DNA of 64,000 bases, taken from NCBI RefSeq assembly GCF_046614695.1, contig NZ_JBKKHQ010000015.1, positions 62,001-126,000 of the forward strand, given 5' to 3'. Positions 1 to 8,992 of the stretch are shown piece after piece (position 1 is the stretch's first letter; the number at the start of each line of letters is the position of its first letter). The notes under the pieces are model-generated. The model was not told where the DNA came from, did not search any database, and worked only from the letters and a program-made list of their open reading frames with translations. Source of the DNA: Pokkaliibacter sp046614695 (lineage in GTDB: Bacteria > Pseudomonadota > Gammaproteobacteria > Pseudomonadales > Balneatricaceae). A program made the position numbers and the translations under genes.

Positions 1-507
1 ATTGTCACTTTCTCCCACGTGAATGAGACACCTCGCAGTGAGGTCGGTATCGTTTTGGGAGCCGCCGTCTGGGGAGATAAACCTTCACCGGTCTTTGAGG
101 AGCGCATTAAACATGCAATTGCTCTCTATCAGCAGGGCATCATTGCGAAGATTCTGTTCACAGGCGGCGTGGGTAACGGTAAAGACCATGCTGAGTCTGC
201 AGTGGCCCAGCAATATGCTATGGCTCATGGTGTTCCGCGTTCGGATATTCTGACTGAAGCCGTCTCGACAACGACACAGCAAAACCTTACGGAAGCCAGG
301 CAGTTACTGGTTAACAATGACCTTCACTCAGCCATTCTCATTAGTGATCCGTTGCATATGAAGCGGGCGGTAATGATGGCAAAAGAGATCGGCCTTAATG
401 TAGCGTCTTCGCCAACTTTCACCAGTCGCTATACCAGTCTGAGTGCTAAAACGAAGTTTCTTTTCAGAGAGTTATATTTCTATCAGGAGTATTTGGCTTT
501 TGAATAA
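1..507 (+). CDS. DUF218 (YdcF/SanA-like) protein, 5' end outside window
   Basis: The reading frame is open to the left edge of the window, so the N-terminus is missing; an internal GTG at 19 is probably not the real start. The visible part has the DUF218 pattern: a beta strand ending in IVLGAAVW, then an ERI..AI.LY..G segment, an LFTGGVG turn and a late SDPLHMKRA motif. E. coli SanA and YdcF are membrane-anchored relatives linked to envelope barrier function or SAM binding. The membrane anchor would lie upstream of this window. The exact role is unknown. A strong terminator follows at 551-577. Confidence 0.8.
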   Translation: MVTFSHVNETPRSEVGIVLGAAVWGDKPSPVFEERIKHAIALYQQGIIAKILFTGGVGNGKDHAESAVAQQYAMAHGVPRSDILTEAVSTTTQQNLTEARQLLVNNDLHSAILISDPLHMKRAVMMAKEIGLNVASSPTFTSRYTSLSAKTKFLFRELYFYQEYLAFE

Positions 508-550
508 CGGTATTCATTGAGACAGCTTAAAGGCCAATTCCGACTCCATA

Positions 551-577
551 AAAAAAAGCGCCCGAAGGCGCTTTTTT
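551..577. terminator. Bidirectional intrinsic terminator
   Basis: The stem GCGCC/GGCGC with loop CGAA is flanked by an A-run on the left and a T-run on the right. It can end both the DUF218 gene and the convergent gbcA gene. Confidence 0.9.
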
Positions 578-595
578 AATACCGAAAGATAAGGA

Positions 596-1903
596 TCAGT
601 GATCCAGATCCACGTTGTTAAGGCGACGGTAAGTTTCCGGGACTTCCTTGCCCATGTTGTTCAACATGCGCTCGCAGTACCAGTCGATAAAGTTGATAAC
701 ACCGAACTCGTAGGTTTTGGAGTAGGGGCCGGGCTGATAAGCCATGGAGTTGATGCCCTGCTGGTTTTCCTCGGCCAGAACACGGTCCTGATCGTTGGTG
801 GCATCCCAGACTTTACGCAGGTTTTCAGGGTCGTAATCCACGCCTTCAACGGCATCCTTGTGCACAAGCCATTTGGTGGTGACCAGCGTTTCCTGTGGGC
901 CAAGTGGCAGCACACGGAAGGTGATCAGGTGATCACCCATGCAGTGGTTCCAGGAGTTGGGCAGGTGCAGGATTCGCATGGAGCCAAGATCCGGGTTTTT
1001 GATACGCCCCATCAGTTTCTGGGAGCCTTGCTTGCCGTCCATCGTCATGGACAGGGTGCCTTCGGCCAGAGGCATACGCACGATACGGTTACGCAGGCCG
1101 CTTGAAGCATGCTTGAAGGGAATGCTTTCTGCCGTCCATTCCGCCTCCTTGGCGGCTACGTGGTCTTTAAATGCCTGATCCGCGCGAGGGTCGTTGGTAT
1201 CGTCCCATTCCAGCAGGGTGCGCAGCAATTCCGGGTGTGAACCGTCGCAGTGATAGCACTCGCGGTTGTTTTCCAGCACCAGCTTCCAGTTGGCTTTCTC
1301 GATGATATTGGTTTCCACCGCCACTTTGGTGTTTTCCATATCGTAAGGTTCGAGGTACTCATCCAGCGTGCTGAGGAAGTTGTCGAACGCCGGTGGCTCT
1401 TTGCCCAGACACACGAAGATAAAGCCGCCGCCGGTGCGCACGTGGACTTTCTTCAGGGAGAATTTCTCCTTGTCGAAGTCTTCGCCCATTTCGTTGCCTG
1501 CGTACAGCAGTTTGCCGTCCAGCTCATAAGCCCACTTGTGATAAGGGCACACCAGCTTGGCGACTTTGCCGCGGTGCTGGGTACACAGGCGTGAGCCACG
1601 GTGACGACAGACGTTGAAGAACGCTTCAATGGTACCGCCTGCGCCACGCACGACCAGAATAGGGTTGTCGCCCACCTGTACCGTGATGTAGTTGCCTTTT
1701 TTCGGGATCTCACTGACCACGCCGACCATCAGCCATTCTTTATAGAAGATCTCTTCCATATCGTGCTGGTGGTATTGAGGGTCGTTGTAAAAATTCTGGG
1801 GAAGGGAGTAAAAGCGGTCACGTTCCTGCAGATCGCAGGCGAGGCGATCGCGGGAGCTGGAAGGGTGGGCATCTTCGTCCAACAACGTCAATTCCGGGTT
1901 CAT
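596..1903 (-). CDS. gbcA: Glycine betaine monooxygenase, Rieske oxygenase subunit
   Basis: This is a ring-hydroxylating-type Rieske oxygenase, most likely the GbcA subunit that demethylates glycine betaine to dimethylglycine and formaldehyde in the cytoplasm. The Rieske 2Fe-2S ligands are visible as C99-x-H101 and C119-PY-H122. The mononuclear iron site is the ECYHCDGSH motif, with H218 and H223. The 435-residue length fits GbcA of Pseudomonas. I chose the ATG at 1903 because TGAGGAAAC precedes it; a longer frame to 2017 exists but adds sequence without family support. It is divergent from gbcB, the same arrangement as in Pseudomonas. A related oxygenase for stachydrine or carnitine-type substrates is possible but less likely beside choline sulfate genes. 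Confidence 0.88.
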   Translation of the reverse strand: MNPELTLLDEDAHPSSSRDRLACDLQERDRFYSLPQNFYNDPQYHQHDMEEIFYKEWLMVGVVSEIPKKGNYITVQVGDNPILVVRGAGGTIEAFFNVCRHRGSRLCTQHRGKVAKLVCPYHKWAYELDGKLLYAGNEMGEDFDKEKFSLKKVHVRTGGGFIFVCLGKEPPAFDNFLSTLDEYLEPYDMENTKVAVETNIIEKANWKLVLENNRECYHCDGSHPELLRTLLEWDDTNDPRADQAFKDHVAAKEAEWTAESIPFKHASSGLRNRIVRMPLAEGTLSMTMDGKQGSQKLMGRIKNPDLGSMRILHLPNSWNHCMGDHLITFRVLPLGPQETLVTTKWLVHKDAVEGVDYDPENLRKVWDATNDQDRVLAEENQQGINSMAYQPGPYSKTYEFGVINFIDWYCERMLNNMGKEVPETYRRLNNVDLDH

Positions 1904-2352
1904 CAATGTTTCCTCATACCTCAATAGGTGCAACGTCACGGTACCAGCGCTGTGCGCTCCCCCCGGCCATATCCACCTTCCTGACGTCTTTTCCCCACAG
2001 CCTGTAGCGGCATTCAAGCCGGTTCAGGGTGTCGTAATGAGAAAGACAGATCTGGGAAGGGCGTCTGGAGGTGTTGTTATGGCAGCGGTCACAGTCTGTG
2101 TTAGTGATTGTGCTGCACAGCGGTACGGTTGAGTTAGCTAATTGCGACACCGGAATGATTTTTTTGCGACTAGCCCAGCCCAGCAATCACCGTGCTTTGG
2201 GGGCAGGGAATACGTCCATGTCGCAATCAGCTAAATGGCTGGGGCAGGGAGAAATCACAATCGGCCCATAGACGGTCATTACCAAGGCAGGTAATGATCA
2301 CATGCCATGCAGCGCGCCGCACGATGAGCCGGTGCTGATGTGAGAATGCCCC
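1904..2352. promoter_or_regulatory. gbcA-gbcB divergent control region
   Basis: This 449-base gap holds the promoters of both betaine genes. A 15-base inverted repeat (14 of 15 match) lies at 2134-2148 and 2220-2234. Each arm reads TGTCGC-N8-AA in one orientation, the half-site form known for Pseudomonas ArgR, an AraC-type regulator related to GbdR. A third, weaker GTCGC copy lies at 2166-2170, 22 bases from the first. I infer control by a GbdR-like regulator, which is not encoded in this window. Confidence 0.55.
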
Positions 2353-3456
2353 ATGAGCAATGAATTCATTTCTCCTCTGAACACCCAGATGTGGAACAAC
2401 GGTCGCCATCTGTTGCGTTGCGTCAAAGTGATTCAGGAAACCTGGGATGTGCGGACATTCTGCTTCATGGCAGACCAGCCGCTGTTCTTCTTCTTCAAGC
2501 CCGGCCAGTTCATTACTCTGGAGCTGGAAATTGACGGTGTGAACGTGATGCGTTCCTACACCATCTCCAGTTCACCGTCTGTGCCTTACAGTATCTCCAT
2601 CACTGTGAAGCGAGTGCCCGGCGGCAAGGTGTCCAACTGGCTGCACGATAATCTGCGTGAAGGGGACTCCATTCCGGTGCACGGCCCGGTCGGTCTCTTT
2701 AACATCATCGACTTCCCGGCGGACAAGGTACTGTTCCTCTCGGGCGGCGTGGGGATTACGCCGGTCATGTCCATGGCGCGCTGGCTGTTTGATACCAACG
2801 CCAACACTGATGTGATCTTCGTCCACAGTGCCCGTACGCCGCAGGATATTATCTATCATCGTGAACTGACCCACATGGACTCCCGCGTGCGTCACTTCAC
2901 CATCAACCTGATCTGTGAAAGCTATAACATCGGCGACAGCTGGGCGGGTTACCGTGGTTTCCTCGATGAAGCCAAGATGCGCATGATGGCGCCGGACTTC
3001 ATGGAGCGTGAGATCTTCTGCTGCGGCCCGACGCCGTACATGAAAGCCGTGAAAGCGATGCTCAAAGCCAACGGCTTTGACATGCGCCGCTATCATGAGG
3101 AGTCCTTCGGTGCGACGCCGGTGGATGCCAAAGAAGATGCAATCGAACTGGCCAAACAGGCACAGGATGCGGTGGAAGAGCTGGATGCCAGCGAACTTTT
3201 CACCGTCGAGTTCTCCAAAACCGGCAAGAGCGTGCGTATTGCCCCCGGAGAAACCGTTCACTCTGCCGCAGCCCAGCTGGGGCTGCATATTCCCAAGGCC
3301 TGCGGTATGGGCATTTGCGGAACCTGTATGGTGCAGAAGCTGCAGGGTGATGTGGAGATGAACCACAACGGCGGTATTACCGATGAGGATGAGGAAGACG
3401 GCATGATCCTCACCTGCTGCTCCGTACCCACCTCGGATGTGGTTATGGATTACTGA
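2353..3456 (+). CDS. gbcB: Glycine betaine monooxygenase, reductase subunit
   Basis: This flavin- and iron-sulfur reductase passes electrons from NAD(P)H to the Rieske oxygenase GbcA. Domains run in order: an FAD-binding barrel with MRSYTISSSP near residue 58, a nucleotide-binding domain with GGVGITPVMSMA near 130 and CCGPTPYM near 222, and a C-terminal plant-type ferredoxin domain with CGMGICGTC and a final CC pair for the 2Fe-2S cluster. The order FNR-like domain then ferredoxin and the length of 367 residues fit GbcB. The start ATG has GAGAA upstream. It is divergent from gbcA, and a terminator follows directly. Confidence 0.88.
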   Translation: MSNEFISPLNTQMWNNGRHLLRCVKVIQETWDVRTFCFMADQPLFFFFKPGQFITLELEIDGVNVMRSYTISSSPSVPYSISITVKRVPGGKVSNWLHDNLREGDSIPVHGPVGLFNIIDFPADKVLFLSGGVGITPVMSMARWLFDTNANTDVIFVHSARTPQDIIYHRELTHMDSRVRHFTINLICESYNIGDSWAGYRGFLDEAKMRMMAPDFMEREIFCCGPTPYMKAVKAMLKANGFDMRRYHEESFGATPVDAKEDAIELAKQAQDAVEELDASELFTVEFSKTGKSVRIAPGETVHSAAAQLGLHIPKACGMGICGTCMVQKLQGDVEMNHNGGITDEDEEDGMILTCCSVPTSDVVMDY

Positions 3457-3477
3457 TCGCCGTCTTATCGCGAAAAC

Positions 3478-3508
3478 AAAAAAGCCTGTCCAGTGACAGG
3501 CTTTTTTT
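3478..3508. terminator. Intrinsic terminator after gbcB
   Basis: The stem GCCTGTC/GACAGGC at 3484-3501 has a four-base loop and a T7 tail; an A-run on the left also allows use by the convergent GlpM-family gene. Confidence 0.92.
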
Positions 3509-3527
3509 ATGACTCGTTCTTTCGCAT

Positions 3528-3872
3528 TCAGGCCGAATAAAACTTTATCCACGACAGCAGAAGCAGCAGGGCAAAGATCAGCCAGACGAGAGTGGCGAGG
3601 GTCAGCGTCCAGAAGAGGTTGTATTTGTAGCTGAAGAAGTAAACCGACAGCAGATAGGCGGCGTAGGGAATCAATGAGTACAGCCCGAAAAGGGCGGTGA
3701 CGCGAAGGTCATTCATTGAGCGCTCGGTGCCAACAATGTAATGCGCGATCAGGGCAAAGGTCGGAAAAAGCGGGACCAGCCCGGAAATAAAGAAGCTTTT
3801 GCTTTTCGAGAGAAGCGCAATCACCAGCACGGCAAGTGCGCCCAGTAAACATTTAAAGAATAACGCGGTCAT
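3528..3872 (-). CDS. GlpM/YdgC-family inner membrane protein
   Basis: This 114-residue integral membrane protein has four predicted membrane segments. Its N-terminal third closely resembles E. coli YdgC: a KxxLGALxVLxIxLLxKxK start and the SGLVPLFPTFALIAHYIVG stretch around residues 30-48. GlpM in Pseudomonas was linked to alginate production in a glp mutant background, but the molecular role of the family is not settled. It is a single gene, convergent with gbcB, with no clear Shine-Dalgarno sequence and no functional link to its neighbours. Confidence 0.85.
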   Translation of the reverse strand: MTALFFKCLLGALAVLVIALLSKSKSFFISGLVPLFPTFALIAHYIVGTERSMNDLRVTALFGLYSLIPYAAYLLSVYFFSYKYNLFWTLTLATLVWLIFALLLLLSWIKFYSA

Positions 3873-4001
3873 ATCGGCAGCAGTCTTGGCGGAAAGGGGG
3901 CCGAGTCGGTCTAACCCTGGCGTTTTACCCTGATCCCTGGGTTTGTAACAAGCTGATCGTACTCAGCAGGCTGTTAGGAAATAAAAAGCCCGTCAGGCAA
4001 T

Positions 4002-4023
4002 AAAAGCCCGTCCAGCGACAGGC
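4002..4023 (-). terminator. Minus-strand terminator after the cupin gene
   Basis: Read on the minus strand, GCCTGTC-GCTG-GACGGGC forms a stem with one G-T pair and is followed by TTTTATT. The stem sequence is a near copy of the terminators at 3484 and 4516. Confidence 0.65.
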
Positions 4024-4064
4024 GATAGTGAGATTGCCTTGTCAGACGGCTTGGGCAGCAGTGC

Positions 4065-4376
4065 TTAAACACTGCCTTCCTTTTCGATCACCAGAATGCG
4101 GGCAGCACCGATGGGACTGGCAATGTGCTCGGTGCCGACGGAGGCATAGAAAATATCTCCGGGATTCAGCTCGACGGTATGCTCTTCACCGTCCTGGCGG
4201 TAAGACATCGCCACCTGACCATCCAGTACCACAAACACTTCTTCGCCATCGTTGATGTGCCATTTATACGGCTGATCGGTCCAGTGCAGTCGGGTCGTGA
4301 TGCCGTTCATGTTGGCGATGGGAAGTGCGCCCCAGGCGCGCTCGGCGGTGAATTCCTTACTGCGGATAATCTGCAT
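4065..4376 (-). CDS. Small cupin-domain protein
   Basis: The 103-residue protein is a single cupin barrel. Motif 1 is represented by the KWHINDGEEVFVVLDGQ segment near residue 38, with histidine and glutamates in metal-ligand positions, and motif 2 by the PGDIFYASVGTEHIA segment near residue 72. Small cupins of this type bind metals or sugars and act as isomerases or as sensors; the substrate cannot be told from sequence. It is a monocistronic gene between two terminators. No enzyme or transporter next to it suggests a pathway. Confidence 0.82.
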   Translation of the reverse strand: MQIIRSKEFTAERAWGALPIANMNGITTRLHWTDQPYKWHINDGEEVFVVLDGQVAMSYRQDGEEHTVELNPGDIFYASVGTEHIASPIGAARILVIEKEGSV

Positions 4377-4508
4377 AACGTGATCACTCTGTGAGTCGGT
4401 GGCGTGCTGGCTGGCGCCTTGGTTTGCATGGTGCTCGCAACGTTGCCGGCAGTATTGCCGTGTAGTCGCGCTGCGGGCAAAGGGTAAGTCGTCGTCTTTC
4501 TAAGAAAG

Positions 4509-4540
4509 CAAAAAAGCCCGTCGTCGGACAGGCTTTTTTT
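4509..4540. terminator. Terminator at the end of the RND operon
   Basis: The stem GCCCGTC/GACAGGC at 4516-4533 carries A- and T-runs on either side, so it works on both strands. It lies 44 bases past the stop codon of the pump gene. Confidence 0.88.
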
Positions 4541-4583
4541 GGATTCAGTGCGTTCAGACGCACCCAGGAGGGTTGCTGCGGCT

Positions 4584-7500
4584 TCAGTGACCGGCGCTCG
4601 GGCCTGCCTGGCTTGTATCCTCGGGCAATCCTGGTTGATCCGGGTCGAGATTCTGGTGGCTGAAGCGCTCGGCGATCTTGTCGAGGTAGAGGTAAATCAC
4701 CGGGGTGATATAGAGCGTCAGCAACTGGGACACAAAGAGTCCGCCAACCACGGTTAAACCCAGTGGCTGTCGAAGTTCAGCACCGGCGCCGATACCCAGG
4801 GCAATCGGCAGGGCGCCCATCATTGCCGCGACCGTCGTCATCATAATGGGACGGAACCTCAGTAGACAGGCTTCGATAATCGCCTCTTCTGCAGTCACTC
4901 CCGGTGTTTTTCTCCGCTCAATGGCGAAGTCGATCATCATGATGGCGTTCTTCTTGACGATTCCGAGCAGCATCACGATGCCGATCATGGCGATAACGGT
5001 GAGATCCATCCGCGCGGCATAGAGAATCGCCAGTGCACCAATGGCCGCTGAGGGCAGGCCGGAGAGAATGGTGATCGGGTGCCAGTAGCTCTCATAGAGA
5101 ATGCCAAGAATGATGTAAATCACGAACAGTGCCGCGATGATCAGCACCAGCTGGTCGCTTTGGGACTGCTGGAAAGCCTGCGCCGTACCCGCGAAGCTGC
5201 CAGTGATAGAGGCAGGCATGTTCAGGTTCTGGTTGGCCTGATCAATGATCGATACCGCATCGCTGAGGGAAGAGCCTGTCGCCAGATCAAAGGAAATCGT
5301 CACCGCCGCCATGGAGGCCTGATGGTTCACTTCCAGTGGTCCTGTGTCCCGGTGCAGGCTGGCCACCGCGGAAAGTGGCACCAAGCCGCCTGCGGTACTT
5401 GGTACATACAGCCCATCCAGTGACGCCTGGCTGTTCTGCGCATCGTACTGGCTCTCCAGGATGATCTGATAGTCATCGCTGGCGGTGTAGATGGTGCCTA
5501 TCTGGCGCGTGCCATAGGCCGAATAGAGCTGGCTTCGCACATCGGTAATGCTGACACCGAGGCTGGAGGCTTTATCGCGGTCGATATCGACACGCAGCTG
5601 TGGGTTGGCAATTTTCAGGTCACTGGTGACGCCGCTCATTTGCGGATTTTGCGCCAGGGTATTTTCCAGCTGCTGTGCATAGGCATTGAGCTGGCTCAGA
5701 TCAGAGCCTTGCAGGGTGTACTGATACTGGCTCTTGGAGGAGCGCCCGCCAATGCGCAGGTTCTGGATGGGTTGCATAAAGATCCGCAAACCGGCGATAT
5801 CCGCGGCCTGCTTCTGTACGCGCTGAATAAACTCCCGCGAGCTGACATCCCGGTCTTTTTTGAGGGCGATAAACATGCGCCCTTCGTTGGAGGTATTACG
5901 TGAGCTGGCGCCGACGCTGGAGTTAACGGTGGCCAGCGCCGGGTCTTTCAGAACGATATCCAGAAACTGATCCTGCAGCTTGACCATGGCCGGGAAGGCT
6001 ATGTCTTCGCGCGCTTCAGTCGTGGCAAACAGCAGACCGGTATCTTCCTCGGGGAAAAAGCCTTTAGAGATATGGGCAAACATCAGCCCGGAAATCACGA
6101 TGCTGCCAAGGGTGGCGAGCAGTACCAGAAAACGGCGCTTCATGACCGCGTGGAGGGTGCGGCGATAGAAATTCAGCGCGGCATCGAAGCCTTTCTCAAT
6201 TTTGCGGGAGAAGCGTCCCTGAGAATGGCTGTTGTGTTTGATCTTAAGCCGGCTGCACATCATCGGCGTCAGCGTCAGTGAGATAAAGCCTGAGATCAGA
6301 ATCGATAACGCCATGACTACGGCAAACTCATGGAAGAGCCGGCCAATAATGCCGCCCATAAAGAGTACAGGAATAAAGACCGCAATCAGCGACAGGGTCA
6401 TGGAGAGAATGGTGAAGCCGATCTCTTTGGCGCCACGAATCGCCGCGCGAAAAGGATGCTCGCCTTTTTCTACGTGACGCATGATGTTTTCCAGCACCAC
6501 GATGGCATCGTCGACGATAAAGCCAACCGCGAGGGTCAGTGCCAGCAAGGACAGGTTGTCCAGACTGAAATCAAACAGCCACATTCCGGCAAAGGTGCCG
6601 ATCAGGGCAATCGGCAGGGTGATGGCGGGAATCACCGTCATGGCGAGGTTGCGCAGGAACAGGAAGATCACCAGCACCACCAGCACGATGGTGGCGAGCA
6701 TGGTCAGCTGGACATCATGTACGGACTCACGAATGGAGACGGAGCCATCGTTAAAGGGAATCAGTGTGGCATCGGCGGGTAGCTGGGCCTGCAGGCCGGG
6801 CAGGGCGGCGCGCACGGCATCGACAACCGCCAGGGTGTTGGCGTCCGACTGCTTGCGTACCGCCAGAACGATGGCGGTTTTGCCGTTAAAGGAGCTGGAG
6901 ACTTTCTCGTTCTCGATACTGTCGCGGACGTTGGCCACATCGGCCAGACGCACAGGGTGACCATTCACCGTCGCGATAATCACCTTCTTGAAGGCTTCGG
7001 CATTGGTGAGCTGGCCGGAGGCTTCCAGGGTCAGGCTGGTTTGATTTCCTTCAACTGTTCCCAACGGGGAGTTAGAGTTAGCGGCTGATACCGCACTGTT
7101 CAGATCCGCCAGACTTAGGCCCAGCGCGGCGAGTTTTTGCGGGTCAGCGGTGATACGAACTGCATATTTGCGGCTACCGAAAACATCGACTTCCGAGATG
7201 CCATTCAGGGTCGCAAGGCGCTCGGAGATCATGCCTTCGGCCAGATCATCCAGCTGGGTCAGCGGAATAATATCCGAGCGCAGGGCGATCAGCAGAACAG
7301 GGCGGTCAGCGGGGTTGGCTTTGCGATAGCTTGGGGTGGAGGTCATCTCATCCGGCAGACTGCGCTGGGCCTGACTGATGGCGGTTTGCACATCCATCGC
7401 CGCAGAGTCGATATCGCGGGAGAGGTCAAACTCCAGCACGATGCTGGTCGAGCCCTGAGTGCTGGAGGACGTAATACTGGTGATGCCCGCAATGGTGGCA

Positions 7501-7712
7501 AACTCTTTCTCCAGCGGCGTTGCCACGGAAGAAGCCATGGTTTCAGGACTGGCACCGGAGAGGCTGGCGCTCACGCTAATGGTGGGGTATTCCACCTGTG
7601 GCAGCGCCGAGACCGGCAAGCTGCGGTAGGCAAAAATACCAAATACCACAAAGCTCAGCATGAGCAGGACCGTCATGACCGGTCGGCGGATACACAGCTC
7701 AGACAGGTTCAT
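4584..7712 (-). CDS. RND efflux pump, inner-membrane permease (MdtC/HAE1-like)
   Basis: This 1042-residue proton-driven pump exports drugs or other amphiphiles. The N-terminus closely follows MdtC/MuxC proteins, with LPxxxLPQVEYPTI near residue 37 and SGASPETMASSVATPLEKE near 53. The proton-relay aspartates are in VGFIVDDAIVVLENIM near residue 400. Twelve membrane segments and two large periplasmic loops are expected, and the length matches the family. It is the last gene of the operon, overlapping the adaptor gene by four bases (ATGA). Unlike mdtBC or muxBC there is only one pump gene here, so it probably works as a homotrimer. Substrates are unknown. Confidence 0.93.
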   Translation of the reverse strand: MNLSELCIRRPVMTVLLMLSFVVFGIFAYRSLPVSALPQVEYPTISVSASLSGASPETMASSVATPLEKEFATIAGITSITSSSTQGSTSIVLEFDLSRDIDSAAMDVQTAISQAQRSLPDEMTSTPSYRKANPADRPVLLIALRSDIIPLTQLDDLAEGMISERLATLNGISEVDVFGSRKYAVRITADPQKLAALGLSLADLNSAVSAANSNSPLGTVEGNQTSLTLEASGQLTNAEAFKKVIIATVNGHPVRLADVANVRDSIENEKVSSSFNGKTAIVLAVRKQSDANTLAVVDAVRAALPGLQAQLPADATLIPFNDGSVSIRESVHDVQLTMLATIVLVVLVIFLFLRNLAMTVIPAITLPIALIGTFAGMWLFDFSLDNLSLLALTLAVGFIVDDAIVVLENIMRHVEKGEHPFRAAIRGAKEIGFTILSMTLSLIAVFIPVLFMGGIIGRLFHEFAVVMALSILISGFISLTLTPMMCSRLKIKHNSHSQGRFSRKIEKGFDAALNFYRRTLHAVMKRRFLVLLATLGSIVISGLMFAHISKGFFPEEDTGLLFATTEAREDIAFPAMVKLQDQFLDIVLKDPALATVNSSVGASSRNTSNEGRMFIALKKDRDVSSREFIQRVQKQAADIAGLRIFMQPIQNLRIGGRSSKSQYQYTLQGSDLSQLNAYAQQLENTLAQNPQMSGVTSDLKIANPQLRVDIDRDKASSLGVSITDVRSQLYSAYGTRQIGTIYTASDDYQIILESQYDAQNSQASLDGLYVPSTAGGLVPLSAVASLHRDTGPLEVNHQASMAAVTISFDLATGSSLSDAVSIIDQANQNLNMPASITGSFAGTAQAFQQSQSDQLVLIIAALFVIYIILGILYESYWHPITILSGLPSAAIGALAILYAARMDLTVIAMIGIVMLLGIVKKNAIMMIDFAIERRKTPGVTAEEAIIEACLLRFRPIMMTTVAAMMGALPIALGIGAGAELRQPLGLTVVGGLFVSQLLTLYITPVIYLYLDKIAERFSHQNLDPDQPGLPEDTSQAGPSAGH

Positions 7713-8887
7713 GGTGCAGTGGCCTCAGTGCTGGCATTAGCCTTGGTCTTATTGCTGCTGGCGGATGATGCATCGCTATCTTCAATAATCCGCACCTTGC
7801 TGCCATTGCGAAGGCTGATCAGCCCCTGGGTAATCACCTTGTCACCGGGGTTGAGTCCCTTGCTGACGATGGCAGTGTCTCCGGCAATACGGTCCAGCGT
7901 GATATCGGTCTGGCGCACGGTGTTGTCATCCTGCAGCACAAAGGCGTACATGGATTCCGGGCCATCTTTCAGGGCAACCTGCGGTGCGGTGACCACATTT
8001 TTTTGCATCGCCAGCTGCAAGGTGACTTCAGCGAACTGGCCGGGCCAGAGGCGGCGATCATCATTGGCAAATTCTGCATACACCGGCAGGGTGCCGGAGG
8101 TACTGTCGATGCTGTTATCGATATACAGCACCTTGCCGGAAAAGGTCTGGCTGCCGGTGCTGTTCTTCAGGGTCAGGCCAACGGGCACTTCGCCCTGGCT
8201 CAGGGATTCACTCAGGGTGGCGAAATAACGCTCTGGCAGGGCAAACATCACCTGCACCGGCGTAATACTTTTCAGGGTGACCAGCGCAGTGGTCGCAGAA
8301 CTACGAACGGTACTGCCGATATCCACGCTGATATTACCCAGCACACCATCGAAGGGCGCCTTGACCTGAGTGTAGGAAAGTTGCGTCTGCGCCAGTGACA
8401 GCGCCGCCTGGTCTGCCGCCACCGCAGCTTCGTAGCTCAGCACCGCAGTGCGCGCATCTTCCAGATTCTGCTGGCTGGATGCCTTGCGGGCATACATGGC
8501 CTGTTGCCGTTCCAGTGTCAGACGGGCGCCTTTAAGTGACGCCTGATTGCCCGCCAGAGAGGCTTTAGCCTGTGCCAGTTCGGCCTTGAGCGCGCGGTCA
8601 TCCAGCTCGAACAGTACCTGGTCTTTCCTGACCGACTGACCGTCCTTGACGTTGATTGCACTGATCTGGCCATCAACACGGGGAAGAATATCGACGCTCT
8701 GTGACGCCTGAACATGGCTGAAGGTTGAGTACTCCAGCGGCATGTCCTGACGGGAAACCACGCCAACCCTGACCGGTGCCGCTGATTTTTTGGCCGCACC
8801 GGCCGGTGCCTTCGACTGCTGCTGATAACCGTAATAAAGGCCCAGCCCGACAAGCAGAATCACAATCCATAGCAGTAGTTTTTTCAT
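7709..8887 (-). CDS. RND efflux periplasmic adaptor (membrane fusion protein)
   Basis: The 392-residue adaptor links the RND pump to the outer-membrane factor. It starts with a membrane anchor (KKLLLWIVILLVGLGLYYGY). A split lipoyl/barrel-sandwich domain follows, with SVDILPRVDGQISAINVKDG near residue 65 and YTQVKAPFDGVLGN near 172. Between them is an alanine-rich coiled-coil hairpin at about 105-165. A beta-barrel domain follows. The C-terminal tail of about 20 residues is Ala/Ser/Lys-rich. It overlaps the pump gene by four bases, so the two are translated together. Confidence 0.93.
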   Translation of the reverse strand: MKKLLLWIVILLVGLGLYYGYQQQSKAPAGAAKKSAAPVRVGVVSRQDMPLEYSTFSHVQASQSVDILPRVDGQISAINVKDGQSVRKDQVLFELDDRALKAELAQAKASLAGNQASLKGARLTLERQQAMYARKASSQQNLEDARTAVLSYEAAVAADQAALSLAQTQLSYTQVKAPFDGVLGNISVDIGSTVRSSATTALVTLKSITPVQVMFALPERYFATLSESLSQGEVPVGLTLKNSTGSQTFSGKVLYIDNSIDSTSGTLPVYAEFANDDRRLWPGQFAEVTLQLAMQKNVVTAPQVALKDGPESMYAFVLQDDNTVRQTDITLDRIAGDTAIVSKGLNPGDKVITQGLISLRNGSKVRIIEDSDASSASSNKTKANASTEATAP

Positions 8888-8992
8888 CGTCTCAGTTCAT
8901 CATCACGGTCAGTCAGGATGGCTCAGCCGTTATCTTCGGCTGGCGATTCACTGGCGCTGGCATCAAGGCCTCCGGCGCCGATGATTATTGGT

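Noticed and set aside
2572..3552. Minus-strand open frame of 326 codons over gbcB
   Set aside because: It is antisense to gbcB and crosses its terminator; the His-rich translation resembles no protein and there is no Shine-Dalgarno sequence.
7137..8228. Long plus-strand open frame of 363 codons across the pump and adaptor genes
   Set aside because: It is antisense to two well-supported RND genes and has low-complexity, Gly/Arg/His-rich sequence typical of frame shadows in GC-rich DNA.
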